From Paenibacillus xylanexedens (lineage in GTDB: Bacteria; Bacillota; Bacilli; Paenibacillales; Paenibacillaceae), in contig NZ_JAGIKV010000002.1 in NCBI RefSeq assembly GCF_017874615.1, forward strand, positions 310,001 through 374,000: DNA of 64,000 bases, in the 5' to 3' direction. The position numbers were made by a program, and so were the translations under genes. Under the pieces are notes generated by a model. It had not been told where the DNA came from. It did not search any database and saw only the letters and a list, made by a program, of their open reading frames with translations. This document shows, one piece after another, positions 34,483 to 42,328 of this stretch (positions are counted from its first letter, which is position 1; each line of letters starts with the position of its first letter).

Positions 34483-34992
34483 TTAATCAATGTCTGCAAA
34501 AATCCATTGCGCGTTATCGCCATCTTCTTTCTTTTTCCAAAACACCATCGTATTGCTATACTCTTCGTCGTTCTCATTTAACTCATTAACTATCACCACT
34601 GCCTGATAGAGTTTCCTTTGCTCCTGTATAGTGATATCGCTCATGGAAGTAACCTTGAGAACTTTGTATCTTCCCATACCTGATATAGGAGATTCAGGAT
34701 CAATCAAACTCATATATGCTTTTTCATCCTTTTCGTATAAATAACGCATACGGGCATTCATAAGTTTGACGATTTCCAATTTGTCACCGGTATAGTTTGT
34801 TTCATCGAGATACTCTGGTGGGATGTCTTCCTTCTCATGGGATGTCGATATTTCTTCATCCTGTTGTGTCTCTTTTGCTGTGACACTTTGAGCCAAGGAA
34901 TCTATTGATTGTTGTGCATCTTCAGTGTTTTCCTGGTTCTGACAGGCCACCAGAAGTAGTAATAATAATGAAACTACGGTTAACTTTTTCAT
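34483..34992 (-). CDS. lipoprotein of unknown function
   Basis: 169 aa. Lipoprotein signal MKKLTVVSLLLLLLVAC with Cys17, then a Glu/Asp/Gln-rich linker (about 20-55) and a globular region with IVKLMNARMRYLYEKDEKAYMSLIDPESP, resembling the NTF2-like, small exported domains of Bacillota. Start ATG at 34992 after GGAGG. Probably monocistronic. Confidence 0.72.
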   Translation of the reverse strand: MKKLTVVSLLLLLLVACQNQENTEDAQQSIDSLAQSVTAKETQQDEEISTSHEKEDIPPEYLDETNYTGDKLEIVKLMNARMRYLYEKDEKAYMSLIDPESPISGMGRYKVLKVTSMSDITIQEQRKLYQAVVIVNELNENDEEYSNTMVFWKKKEDGDNAQWIFADID

Positions 34993-35169
34993 AGTCAGCC
35001 CTCCATTCAATCATGGATAATACTCCCCTCGTAAAGACCTTAAATGCCTTTAATTTAAAATAGAGACTTCCTATGTATGTAAAATTCTCTCTCAAGGTAC
35101 ATCATAACCCATAATGTGGTATTTGCGAATAAACGAAGTTAACCATCTCTGTTTCTATCGCATTTCGCG

Positions 35170-35221
35170 CCAAAAACCACGCTTCTCTGCACGAGTTACA
35201 TCATGCAAAGCGCGTGGTTAT
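35170..35221 (-). terminator. possible terminator downstream of the 115-aa membrane protein
   Basis: AACCACGC pairs with GCGTGGTT around a loop of about 29 bases; on the minus strand TTTGG follows. The loop is long and the T-run short, so this is a weak call. Confidence 0.4.
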
Positions 35222-35268
35222 CAGCAGAACTTTCACTCAACTTTTGTAACTGTCCACAATCAATCTAC

Positions 35269-35616
35269 CTATCTATCAAATAACATATTCATTATGCCGA
35301 CCGCTTCAATCTGGATCTCCTTTTCTTCAGTATCCGCAAAACGGTAACTATATGTTGAAAAAATCCCCATATGCCCTATATGTCCGCCTTTATAGTGAAG
35401 CGTCTTTTCTTCACCGTCGATCGTCTGCGTAAACGTCCTGCCTTCATTCACATCATACGAAGAATGGATGTCATATTCACTTGCGAGCCACGCAACAAAA
35501 TCTTCTTCGTTTGGATTGGTCATTACTAGAATAACGAGCAGAACAACAAGAACAAAAATGCCCGTTCTGAGTCCTGCGCCCTTCTTGCCACCATGCTGTG
35601 TGTTTTCACCCTTCAT
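35269..35616 (-). CDS. membrane-anchored protein resembling DUF4359
   Basis: 115 aa. A single membrane helix (about 18-36: GIFVLVVLLVILVM) is followed by TNPNEEDFVAWLASEY and strand-rich HYKGGHIGHMGIFSTYSYRF, which is how DUF4359 proteins look. The start is ATG at 35616 after GGGGTGAACGGG; the frame is open for 18 more codons. It starts six bases after the upstream gene. Function unknown. Confidence 0.55.
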   Translation of the reverse strand: MKGENTQHGGKKGAGLRTGIFVLVVLLVILVMTNPNEEDFVAWLASEYDIHSSYDVNEGRTFTQTIDGEEKTLHYKGGHIGHMGIFSTYSYRFADTEEKEIQIEAVGIMNMLFDR

Positions 35617-35621
35617 CCCGT

Positions 35622-36014
35622 TCACCCCGTTTCTTGAACAGTAATCTCTACGTTCTTCGCCAAAACCCAACCACTCAATCCATACGAGGATGAGATCACC
35701 ATGTACTTGTATTTCTCCTCGATCAGCCGGATTTGCAATTCGTCATAGGAATCATAGCTGACAGGCCAACCATAGCCCTTCCCCGACTCTAACAACTCTC
35801 GATTATAAGGGATTAAATGCTCTATTTCCCACTCATCCAGATCCAAAATAATGCTGCCATGCAGCGGTGTATCAAACGCATGGGCCATTACACCAGAGAA
35901 TAAAACATCCATATTTTTCGGTACAGCATGACTTGAACGTGTGCGCATCCTGATTCTTTTGTTCTCTAAATCAACTTCGTAGCTTAATATGATGTTGTCA
36001 TGCAAACTTGGCAT
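35622..36014 (-). CDS. hypothetical protein, 130 aa
   Basis: Not recognised. Soluble, beta-rich protein: DNIILSYEVDLENKRIRMRTRS, FDTPLHGSIILDLDEWEIEHLI and RLIEEKYKYMVISSSYGLSGWVLAKNVEITV. Short proteins of this style (a YEVDLENKRI start and an 'I-LDL-EWE' centre) are common near unknown immunity-type genes in Bacillota, but that is only an impression. Start ATG at 36014 after GGAGGGGGACT. Downstream of a remnant gene. Confidence 0.6.
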   Translation of the reverse strand: MPSLHDNIILSYEVDLENKRIRMRTRSSHAVPKNMDVLFSGVMAHAFDTPLHGSIILDLDEWEIEHLIPYNRELLESGKGYGWPVSYDSYDELQIRLIEEKYKYMVISSSYGLSGWVLAKNVEITVQETG

Positions 36015-36047
36015 AGTCCCCCTCCTTCCATACCTTATAAATCCGAA

Positions 36048-36162
36048 TCAAACACCATAATATTGTTTATAGTGTGAGACCCATTCCGTTTCGGAGAAAT
36101 TAACAAAATCATATGGCTCTAGGCTCCAATCCATACAGCTGCAACAGTTCTCCCTCGTTCAT
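36048..36162 (-). pseudogene. gene remnant with a 7-bp duplication
   Basis: ATG at 36162 follows AAGGAG by seven bases and reads MNEGELLQLYGLEPRAI then stop. In another frame the sequence continues PYDFVNFSETEWVSHYKQYYGV to a stop at 36050-36048. The junction contains GAGCCTA-GAGCCAT, an imperfect 7-bp duplication; removing it gives LYGLEPYDFVNFSETEWVSHY in one frame. Looks like the front part of a larger gene. The peptide as it stands is 17 aa. Confidence 0.5.
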
Positions 36163-36290
36163 ACGTGTACTCCTTGCCTACTTGAGAATGTTATTTAACT
36201 CTTCCGCTTTTTTCCTGCTATCCATTCTAGCATAAAAATAAAAAGAGATGATGTGCAGCACAAGTTTTCTTCTCGTACATAATAAAAAAA

Positions 36291-36311
36291 CTACTCACTC
36301 ATGAGTAGCCC
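36291..36311 (-). terminator. terminator after the 166-aa unknown
   Basis: On the minus strand CTACTCA-TGAG-TGAGTAG followed by seven T residues, about 27 bases past the stop codon at 36338. Confidence 0.85.
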
Positions 36312-36337
36312 CCTAGAATCCATATATTCATATAACC

Positions 36338-36838
36338 TTACTCAATCTCCAGATACAACTCCTGATTTTGCAGAATCATCTCATTCATGTGTGCAATAGC
36401 AGCTTGCGCTACGGTCTGATATGCAGCATATAACATCTCTGTTCTCTGAAGCAAAATCGGGTCCTTATCCAGATCCGTTGCTAACACCTCACGCCACTCT
36501 TCACCCACTTTATTTTTGTCCTTAATGAGACTTTCAATCTGTTCAAGTACATTCACCATTTCATCTAAATGAAAAAAGCGCATCCCATTTTTTATTCCAT
36601 TCCAACTCTTGATCTCAATGATGTTATATGCCGAAAACCAATAAAATTCTGCCAGACTCTTCGTGTGATTGTGATAGGAATAGAACAGAAATAAAGCTTG
36701 TTGCCCTTCGTGTAACTGTCGGTATATCTCTGTTTTGGCTGCCATATCTCTGCCCCGTACTGATACAAGCATCGGTTCAATACACAGCCAGCTAAGTTGC
36801 TTTGAATATATATCTTCTGGTCGAAGTTTAGCCTTCAT
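36338..36838 (-). CDS. hypothetical protein, 166 aa
   Basis: Not recognised. Starts at ATG 36838, five bases after AAAGGAGC. Hydrophilic with no signal: LSWLCIEPMLVSVRGRDMAAKTEIYRQL, FYSYHNHTKSLAEFYWFSAYNIIEIKSWNG, and helical C terminus VAQAAIAHMNEMILQNQELYLEIE. The repeated aromatic FYWFSAYNI motif may form a helical core. It lies 25 bases after the DUF4188 gene and before its own terminator, and may be in that operon. Confidence 0.62.
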   Translation of the reverse strand: MKAKLRPEDIYSKQLSWLCIEPMLVSVRGRDMAAKTEIYRQLHEGQQALFLFYSYHNHTKSLAEFYWFSAYNIIEIKSWNGIKNGMRFFHLDEMVNVLEQIESLIKDKNKVGEEWREVLATDLDKDPILLQRTEMLYAAYQTVAQAAIAHMNEMILQNQELYLEIE

Positions 36839-36863
36839 AACATGCTCCTTTCTTTTTACCAAT

Positions 36864-37367
36864 TTAAGGATTATCTGGTACTTCCACGGCCGGGTCATTC
36901 TCTCCGCCCATTCTGCGTCTGGATGTCTCCATTTTCCCTGTCGAAGGCACATGGTCAGAAGCTTTAGCTAATCCGAATTTGGGCATGTTGGCGTATATGG
37001 TTTCGAAGGAACCCGACTGAGCCTTGTATGTTTCATGATAAATTCCTACTGTTCCGTCAGTACCAATGGATCGGTTGAATTTTTTCCAAGCTTCCAAGTG
37101 TAGTCCACCTCGTGCGTATTTCTCCAATTCATCGTAAGAACGCCAGTATTGGAGTAGCGTCACCCCACGCCAGCTTATAAAATACTCTGTACTCAGAAAT
37201 CCGGTCTCCGGATTCATATACAGCTCTTTAATCATCGGGCCCATGGACTTGAAGACAGGCAACCATTTATGTATAGCCCACAGACGATTAATCCTCATTC
37301 CAATGATAAAAACAACAAATTCTCCCTTAATCTGAGCGGAGTATCTTCCCTTATGTATGTTCGCCAT
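36864..37367 (-). CDS. DUF4188 protein
   Basis: 167 aa. KGRYSAQIKGEFVVFIIGMRINRLWAIHKWLPVFKSMGPMIKELY and the YFISWRGVTLLQYWRSYDELEKYAR pattern match DUF4188, a family with a ferredoxin-like, monooxygenase-type fold in Bacillota. Activity unknown. Start ATG at 37367, after AAGGAGGGGTGAC. Downstream neighbour is a 166-aa unknown; upstream is a frameshifted gene. Confidence 0.82.
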   Translation of the reverse strand: MANIHKGRYSAQIKGEFVVFIIGMRINRLWAIHKWLPVFKSMGPMIKELYMNPETGFLSTEYFISWRGVTLLQYWRSYDELEKYARGGLHLEAWKKFNRSIGTDGTVGIYHETYKAQSGSFETIYANMPKFGLAKASDHVPSTGKMETSRRRMGGENDPAVEVPDNP

Positions 37368-37400
37368 GTCACCCCTCCTTTTCGTCAAACACATTCGATT

Positions 37401-37845
37401 TCATCGGATCTGGACGACCCTGCCTATCCGCTCATAGGCATTCAGGGGAAACTCAAAACTCCACCGTTTGTGATATTCCTCCGGTCCCATTTCCTTCAAT
37501 TTGCTTAGTTCTCTGTACAGCTTGGTCAACTTGACCAACGTTAGCTCTTCAGACATAGTAACCGACCCTTTGTAACGTCTTCCGTGCTAAAGTTATCACT
37601 CATCTCATACACCATGAATTGAATCATGGTCTTGGAACATTTTTTGATCCGGAATCGATACTCTCCAGGTTCAGTCTGCATGGTCATGGTTACCTCTGTG
37701 GCTCCCTTGTGCAATGCAACGAATTGACGTGCCACCTCATCAACCGCATCCGACAAAAAAGAAACCGGAATCTCAATCTGTTCTCCTTGATTAGGTTGAA
37801 TCGTAATATCCATCCATGTGGTTCAAGCGTCATAACGATGTCCAT
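37401..37845 (-). pseudogene. unknown gene broken by two one-base frameshifts
   Basis: ATG 37845 follows AAAGGAGG by six bases and reads MDIVMTLEPHG. Adding a G near 37815 switches to MDITIQPNQGEQIEIPVSFLSDAVDEVARQFVALHKG (37813 onwards), which ends at 37541. Adding an A to the AAA run (minus strand, 37569-37571) leads on to GSVTMSEELTLVKLTKLYRELSKLKEMGPEEYHKRWSFEFPLNAYERIGRVVQIR, ending at 37401. Together about 147 aa of strand-rich then helical protein. No family recognised. Confidence 0.6.
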
Positions 37846-37978
37846 AGCCATCCTCCTTTATGTGATTCTATGATGCAAGATTAACTGGAGATTATGCCTT
37901 TCAGTACATATATCTTCTAATTTAAAATTAGGTGAGTTGTGGAGCAGTAGACGTGCTTTCAATTTGTGTTCACGTTCC

Positions 37979-38293
37979 TTATGATCGTGTTTGTTTCTCT
38001 GCCATTAGAATTCTTACAATGCTGGTCGCATTGTTAAATTTCATTTTGTTATTCTTCTGTTGGTAGGCCCACCCTTGTTTTATAGCATATTGAATAAGGT
38101 TGGATATCAGTTTGGGTTCATAGACAAATATATCCCATGTATCTTCCCAAGCCACATCAAACTCTACAAATGTAGATTTAAATGTATTTGAATAGATCCG
38201 AATAACAATATCGTATGCTTGCTCATCCACAACATATAAAAACAGTGTATCATTCACTACAATTTTGCGTACTTGTTTCCTGTATACCTTCAG
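37979..38293 (-). CDS. hypothetical protein, 104 aa, probable CTG start
   Basis: A CTG at 38293 lies seven bases after GGAGG (CTG-AAG-GTA) and opens KVYRKQVRKIVVNDTLFLYVVDEQAYDIVIRIYSN... down to a stop at 37979. The more obvious GTG at 38257 would lose the first 12 residues and lacks a ribosome site. The protein is beta-rich and looks soluble: LFLYVVDEQAYDIVIRIYS, SWEDTWDIFVYEP-like AWEDTWDIFVYEPKLISNLIQYAIKQGW. Function unknown. It directly follows the phospholipase C-like gene. Confidence 0.6.
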   Translation of the reverse strand: MKVYRKQVRKIVVNDTLFLYVVDEQAYDIVIRIYSNTFKSTFVEFDVAWEDTWDIFVYEPKLISNLIQYAIKQGWAYQQKNNKMKFNNATSIVRILMAEKQTRS

Positions 38294-38310
38294 GTAAATC
38301 CCTCCCTTGC

Positions 38311-38946
38311 TTACACAGTGCTGCGTAAACCTTCATACACATTCCATTTTGTATACAATTGTTTTAGCGCTAATCCTGTTGTATGTATGAACTTGTCCAT
38401 AGCTTCCATGGATAAAATATTTAAATCACCCAAAGGTTCGTTGTCAGGGTTAACTAAAAACTCAAGTTTCTCTCCTCTATACTGGTACACCTCAGATTCC
38501 AGCAATCCGCCTAGATCAAATGCTCTCCCCACATTCAGCTCATTTAACCAATCGCTGGCCCTGTTCCAATTCTGTAGAATCATAAACTCTAACTTCGTGA
38601 CTTCCTGTGTATACACGCTTCTTCCATTGGGGTGGACTTCATATGCAGGATAGATATCGAATGTCCACACGCGATCCGTATAGATATGGGCGATGTAACC
38701 GCACAGATATTGCCGGAATTTGGGATCACTATAAGCTATCTTCTTGTTGGACTCAAAAAATTCTTTAAGTTCTTCGTCTGTTGCGAACCTTCCTGCCTCT
38801 GGCATGAGGTGGGTTTTCGCCTTTTCGGTACGAAGATTAGTTCTTACATGGATGGAATCTGGAGCGAGGCTTCCCAATAATAATTCAGGGGATGGATCTG
38901 ATATCAATTCGGATGCAATTGCAAAATGAACCATAGGCCAAGGCAA
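38311..38946 (-). CDS. zinc-dependent phospholipase C-like protein, second copy
   Basis: 211 aa. MPWPMVHFAIASEL, LLGSLAPDSIHVR, and the GYIAHIYTDRVWTF region align with the first copy at 25835-26515; the putative metal ligands (His7, Asp/His of DSIH, His/Asp of AHIYTD) are conserved. The middle part is divergent (about one third identical overall by eye). TTG at 38946 is eight bases after AAGGGAG and matches the paralogue's start. Substrate unknown. Seventeen bases upstream of the CTG-start gene. Confidence 0.75.
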   Translation of the reverse strand: MPWPMVHFAIASELISDPSPELLLGSLAPDSIHVRTNLRTEKAKTHLMPEAGRFATDEELKEFFESNKKIAYSDPKFRQYLCGYIAHIYTDRVWTFDIYPAYEVHPNGRSVYTQEVTKLEFMILQNWNRASDWLNELNVGRAFDLGGLLESEVYQYRGEKLEFLVNPDNEPLGDLNILSMEAMDKFIHTTGLALKQLYTKWNVYEGLRSTV

Positions 38947-38994
38947 TACAAAAACTCCCTTCTATTGTAAATTGGATCTTATAAGAGTTAACTT

Positions 38995-39477
38995 TCATAT
39001 CCCAAAATGCACAATGCATTTCCCATTTACCTCAGCGTACTTTGCCATGTTCGCAAACTTGTTTAATTCGTTGATTAATTCAACTTTGTTGTACACGAGT
39101 TTCTCGTAGTAGCCCTTCTGTTCGCCTCCAGCAATGCTGTAATTCCCTGTCAGCACAATCGGATCCGCCGCATGGCTGAATAGATCAATCCAAGCCCGAA
39201 TCAGTTGATGAAATTTCAACAAAACATTCTGCTCTTCAATAACGGTTATTCCATAGTTGTTCAGTCCACTACATCTCATACAGGTAGATGGATTCCATGT
39301 ATCCAACCAGCAAAGGGAATCATAGATGTACGCAATGAATTCGTCTTCCAAGGTCGCATGATTCTCTGTGGTTAATCCACTTCCATGTATTCTCCCTTGT
39401 GAATCCCATGAGTAGGAGGTATGAATATTCCCGTCTACTTGCGATTTGTTTTCGATAACAAAATGATGCTTCGGCAT
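38995..39477 (-). CDS. hypothetical protein, 160 aa
   Basis: Not recognised. Hydrophilic: MPKHHFVIENKSQVDGNIHTSYSWDSQGRIHGSGLTTENHATLEDEFIAYIYDSLCWLDTWNP-type N-terminal half with CMRCSGLNNYG, then LKFHQLIRAWIDLFSHAADPIVLTGNYSIA, NELNKFANMAKYAE. One Cys pair (CMRC) might bind metal. No signal peptide. Start ATG at 39477. A strand-helix mix as in small immunity-type proteins. Confidence 0.6.
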   Translation of the reverse strand: MPKHHFVIENKSQVDGNIHTSYSWDSQGRIHGSGLTTENHATLEDEFIAYIYDSLCWLDTWNPSTCMRCSGLNNYGITVIEEQNVLLKFHQLIRAWIDLFSHAADPIVLTGNYSIAGGEQKGYYEKLVYNKVELINELNKFANMAKYAEVNGKCIVHFGI

Positions 39478-39559
39478 ACCTACATGCGCCCCCTTACACG
39501 CTCACTCCCATAGAATCCTCTTAATTCATCATAACCCATGTATTGGTAAATGGAAATTG

Positions 39560-39606
39560 AAAAAGGTCCTATCTACCTCCCAAATCAGGAGAAGTAAAAT
39601 AGGACC
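39560..39606 (-). terminator. terminator of the 136-aa unknown
   Basis: Minus-strand stem GGTCCTAT/ATAGGACC around about 26 bases, followed by TTTTTCAATT. It is about 22 bases past the stop codon. Confidence 0.82.
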
Positions 39607-39627
39607 GTGATAAAAACTTTCTTACAT

Positions 39628-40038
39628 TCATAAAATCCTTCGTCTACTCAGAAACGCTGTTCCTTCTTCTCGATACATCTCTATAGATTCATTGGTCACA
39701 TGATCATGTCTCAGTATTCCCATATAATCTGTTCCAGGTTTCTTTGGTCTATAATCTGAATCCACCGTGTAGATATTGAAGTGCACCTCATCTTCGTCCT
39801 CTGATATATCCGTATGATCGAAAAGTGAAATCACTTCATCTTTATCGAGAAACCTAAATGGAGATGCCTGACGCTGTATAATATAAAAAGGATATGTGAT
39901 GTTCTCTATCTGAATGAATTCATGGTACACCTTAAGCTCATCAGGTATGAGATCCATGTACTGTCTAGCTACCTCTTCTGCCTGGAATACACCTGAAATC
40001 CACTTCAAATCCCCCTTGGTTGCTAAGATAATAAACAA
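39628..40038 (-). CDS. hypothetical protein, 136 aa
   Basis: Not recognised. Start TTG at 40038, six bases after GAAGGTG (a GTG at 40047 is also in frame). Strand-rich N terminus LFIILATKGDLKWISGVFQAEEVARQYMDLIP followed by YHEFIQIENITYPFYIIQRQASPFRFLDKDEVISLFDHTDI and acidic ISEDEDEVHFNIYTVDSDYRPKKPGTDYMGILRHDHV. Resembles short cytoplasmic 'immunity-like' proteins. Function unknown; ends at a clear terminator. Confidence 0.65.
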   Translation of the reverse strand: MFIILATKGDLKWISGVFQAEEVARQYMDLIPDELKVYHEFIQIENITYPFYIIQRQASPFRFLDKDEVISLFDHTDISEDEDEVHFNIYTVDSDYRPKKPGTDYMGILRHDHVTNESIEMYREEGTAFLSRRRIL

Positions 40039-40062
40039 GCTAATCACCTTCTAATTTAAATA

Positions 40063-40584
40063 TTATTTCTCTCTTCCACGCACAAAAGTCTGAGACAAAA
40101 TCCGGTGGCTGCCAGCGATGTTGTCAATCTCAATGTTATATTCAGACTCAGTATATTCAATCTGATGCTGCTCATAATATCTTTTCCAGAATGAAACTGC
40201 TGCCGCATTGTTAGCGAGCTGTTCCACTTTGAATGTACCCTCAAATTGAGCAAAAACCAAGTCAACCGCTTGTGCTGCCAGCCCCTGTCCGCGATACTTT
40301 TTGACCAAGAACAGCTCTTGCACCGTATAATCCACACCTTCCGACACATATGGAGGTGAGCAAACCAGTACGAATCCAATAACCTTCCCTTCATACTGAA
40401 TCAAAAATGGATGTAATTCATCGCGTTCCAGATATAGATAGGTGTTCGTTGGATCATATTTCCCCTCTTCAAGCAGATCCTCGCCAGAAAATTCAGACAG
40501 ATCATATAAGTACAAGTTGTACAGGTTGAGAAACAATTCCTTTTGTTCTGCCAAAATACTCGTAATGTGTACATTCATCTTCAT
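40063..40584 (-). CDS. GNAT-family N-acetyltransferase, 173 aa
   Basis: N-terminal LFLNLYNLYLYDLSEFSG is characteristic of a GNAT group with a helical start. Acetyl-CoA loop KKYRGQGLAAQAVDLVF near residue 94 after VQELFLV, and FWKRYYEQH near 131. Start ATG at 40584. Another ATG at 40578 is possible. The next gene downstream (40038) starts 24 bases later and could be cotranscribed. Substrate unknown. Confidence 0.86.
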   Translation of the reverse strand: MKMNVHITSILAEQKELFLNLYNLYLYDLSEFSGEDLLEEGKYDPTNTYLYLERDELHPFLIQYEGKVIGFVLVCSPPYVSEGVDYTVQELFLVKKYRGQGLAAQAVDLVFAQFEGTFKVEQLANNAAAVSFWKRYYEQHQIEYTESEYNIEIDNIAGSHRILSQTFVRGREK

Positions 40585-40763
40585 TGCACATATCTCCCTT
40601 AGTTAATGAGTTGGTTAGTGATCCATACATGACATTACCGATGTCCACAACGAGTTTGCTGTGCCCTGTTCTCAATATATCCTTTCAACCACAGCAGATA
40701 TAGGCAAAGTTTGGTTTAAACCATGGAGTAACCTTACTTTCACAGTGGACATGAACATTTGGA

Positions 40764-40788
40764 CAAAAAAAAGACTCCCTACAGAGTC
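40764..40788 (-). terminator. terminator after the isochorismatase-like gene
   Basis: Minus-strand stem GACTC-TGTAGG-GAGTC followed by a T-run of at least eight; stop codon at 40845. Confidence 0.78.
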
Positions 40789-40844
40789 CGATTATTGGTC
40801 TTATCTTTATTTTTCACAAGTATCCACTGGCATGTAGCCAACAC

Positions 40845-41333
40845 TTAATGGATTAAATAATCAACCACAGGATATGAGATCACATTGCGATCTCTGTACG
40901 TTGAAGTCACCGCTTCGGGATGTGTGCTAAGAATTCCGCTTTGCAACATCACCGGCCGGAAACCTCGCTCCATCGCTCCGTTGTAGGTGAATAGAACACA
41001 TTCCTCCGCGGCAAAACCAGAGATGACCACCAATTCAATTCCGTGACTCTTCAACACCTGCTCCAAGTCAGTTTGCCAGAAGGCATTGGAGGCTTCCTTG
41101 GTAACGGTGAGATCCTTCTCATTCACATCCACCTCGGGAATGATGCGATACTCATCTGACGCTGCCTCCTCCATGCCCTCCACATCCTGCACGTGAACGA
41201 CTGTATGATCATTCGAGCGCAGCACATTAGCCACATGGTTAATGTACTCACAGGCATGGTCTATCGAAGTCTGATCCATCTTTTTCCGGACAATACTCTC
41301 CTGCATATCAACAATAAGCAAACCTACTTTCAT
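40845..41333 (-). CDS. isochorismatase-family cysteine hydrolase
   Basis: 162 aa. The catalytic triad positions are seen: Asp9 in LIVDMQ, Lys in VTKEASNAFWQTDL and Cys in GFAAEECVLFTYNGAM. Members include nicotinamidases and isochorismatases; the metal-site residues of nicotinamidase (D-x-H-x-x-H) are not obvious, so a general cysteine hydrolase is the safest call. Start ATG at 41333 after GGAGAG. Confidence 0.85.
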   Translation of the reverse strand: MKVGLLIVDMQESIVRKKMDQTSIDHACEYINHVANVLRSNDHTVVHVQDVEGMEEAASDEYRIIPEVDVNEKDLTVTKEASNAFWQTDLEQVLKSHGIELVVISGFAAEECVLFTYNGAMERGFRPVMLQSGILSTHPEAVTSTYRDRNVISYPVVDYLIH

Positions 41334-41400
41334 CCAATCTCTCCTCATAAATAAATTTTACGCCGCATGGTTGAGTGACTTCCCTTGTTAAACTGAGAAC

Positions 41401-42111
41401 TTAATCTTTAAATAATTCATTCAGCATCCGGTCGCGATTCTCCAGAAAGCTGCGGGTAATCTGATAATGATCGGTCTCCTCATAGGCTACCTCTTGAATA
41501 TGGCTATCGTCAAAACTTAAAATCTCTGCCTCCGGATATCCCAGTAAAATGGGTGAGTGCGTCGCAATAATGAATTGCGAAGTGCCTGACAGATCATGAA
41601 GGATACGCAATAAGGAGAGCTGCCTAGCTGGAGATAAAGCGGCTTCGGGCTCGTCAAGCAGATAGATGCCTTTGGAACTGAACCGATTGACGAACAGGTT
41701 GAGAAAAGACTCTCCGTGCGATTGTTCATGTAATGAACGCCCGCCATAATATTGAAGTGACTCCGGCATCGCATCCACATGTGATGCGAATTGATAGAAG
41801 GATTCAGAGCGCATGAAGAAACCATTCGTTATTTTGGGCAACCATGCCAGCCTGAGATAATTCCCGAGCGAGGATTCCGAAGCATGTGTCTCATAGGTAT
41901 TATTCCTACCGCCCCCTGCGGTATTGAATCCACATTGATGAGCGATGCCTTCGAGCAGCGTAGATTTCCCTGAACCATTTTCACCTACAAAAAAAGTAAC
42001 GTTATTCGTGAGCTCCAATCGTTCCAAGGACCGGATCGCGGGGATGTCAAAAGGATATTGGTCCCGATTCTCGATCTTGGCCGACAGGAGTTCCACACTT
42101 CGAAGATACAT
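41401..42111 (-). CDS. AAA-family ATPase (RecF/OLD-like)
   Basis: 236 aa. Walker A VGENGSGKSTLLEGIAH, ABC-like LSPARQLSLLRIL region, Walker B GIYLLDEPEAAL and switch His in ATHSPILL place it with small single-protein AAA ATPases of the ATP-binding cassette/OLD type. No TOPRIM nuclease domain is present. Start ATG at 42111 is six bases after GGGAGG (an ATG at 42117 is also in frame). It has no clear partner gene nearby, so its role (cofactor or defence ATPase) is unknown. Confidence 0.8.
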   Translation of the reverse strand: MYLRSVELLSAKIENRDQYPFDIPAIRSLERLELTNNVTFFVGENGSGKSTLLEGIAHQCGFNTAGGGRNNTYETHASESSLGNYLRLAWLPKITNGFFMRSESFYQFASHVDAMPESLQYYGGRSLHEQSHGESFLNLFVNRFSSKGIYLLDEPEAALSPARQLSLLRILHDLSGTSQFIIATHSPILLGYPEAEILSFDDSHIQEVAYEETDHYQITRSFLENRDRMLNELFKD

Positions 42112-42288
42112 AATCATCCTCCCACATTTATTTTTTATAAGTTCAACTAAAGCATATTTACAATCGAACTTCGCAGCTATCTTCAAATTAACATTCAGTT
42201 TAATCTGATCATGAATTCACCTAAAATATGGCTCCTTATTTCCCACTCCATCGTAACCTATTAAGGGGTACATATGAAACCGTTTCAA

Positions 42289-42325
42289 CCAAAAAAGAGC
42301 AAGCCATAGGCTTACTCTCTCTTCA
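42289..42325 (-). terminator. terminator of the GT2-GtrA operon
   Basis: Minus-strand AGAGTAAGCC-TAT-GGCTTGCTCT (one mismatch) followed by TTTTTT; it directly follows the stop at 42329. Confidence 0.83.
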
Positions 42326-42328
42326 GGG

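Noticed and set aside
35114..35347. 77-codon plus-strand frame near 35.1-35.3 kb
   Set aside because: No ribosome site, overlaps the end of a minus-strand gene and the hairpin at 35170-35221.
40056..40394. 112-codon minus-strand frame within the 40-kb GNAT gene
   Set aside because: Alternate frame of a complete GNAT gene; no ribosome site, Trp- and Cys-rich composition.
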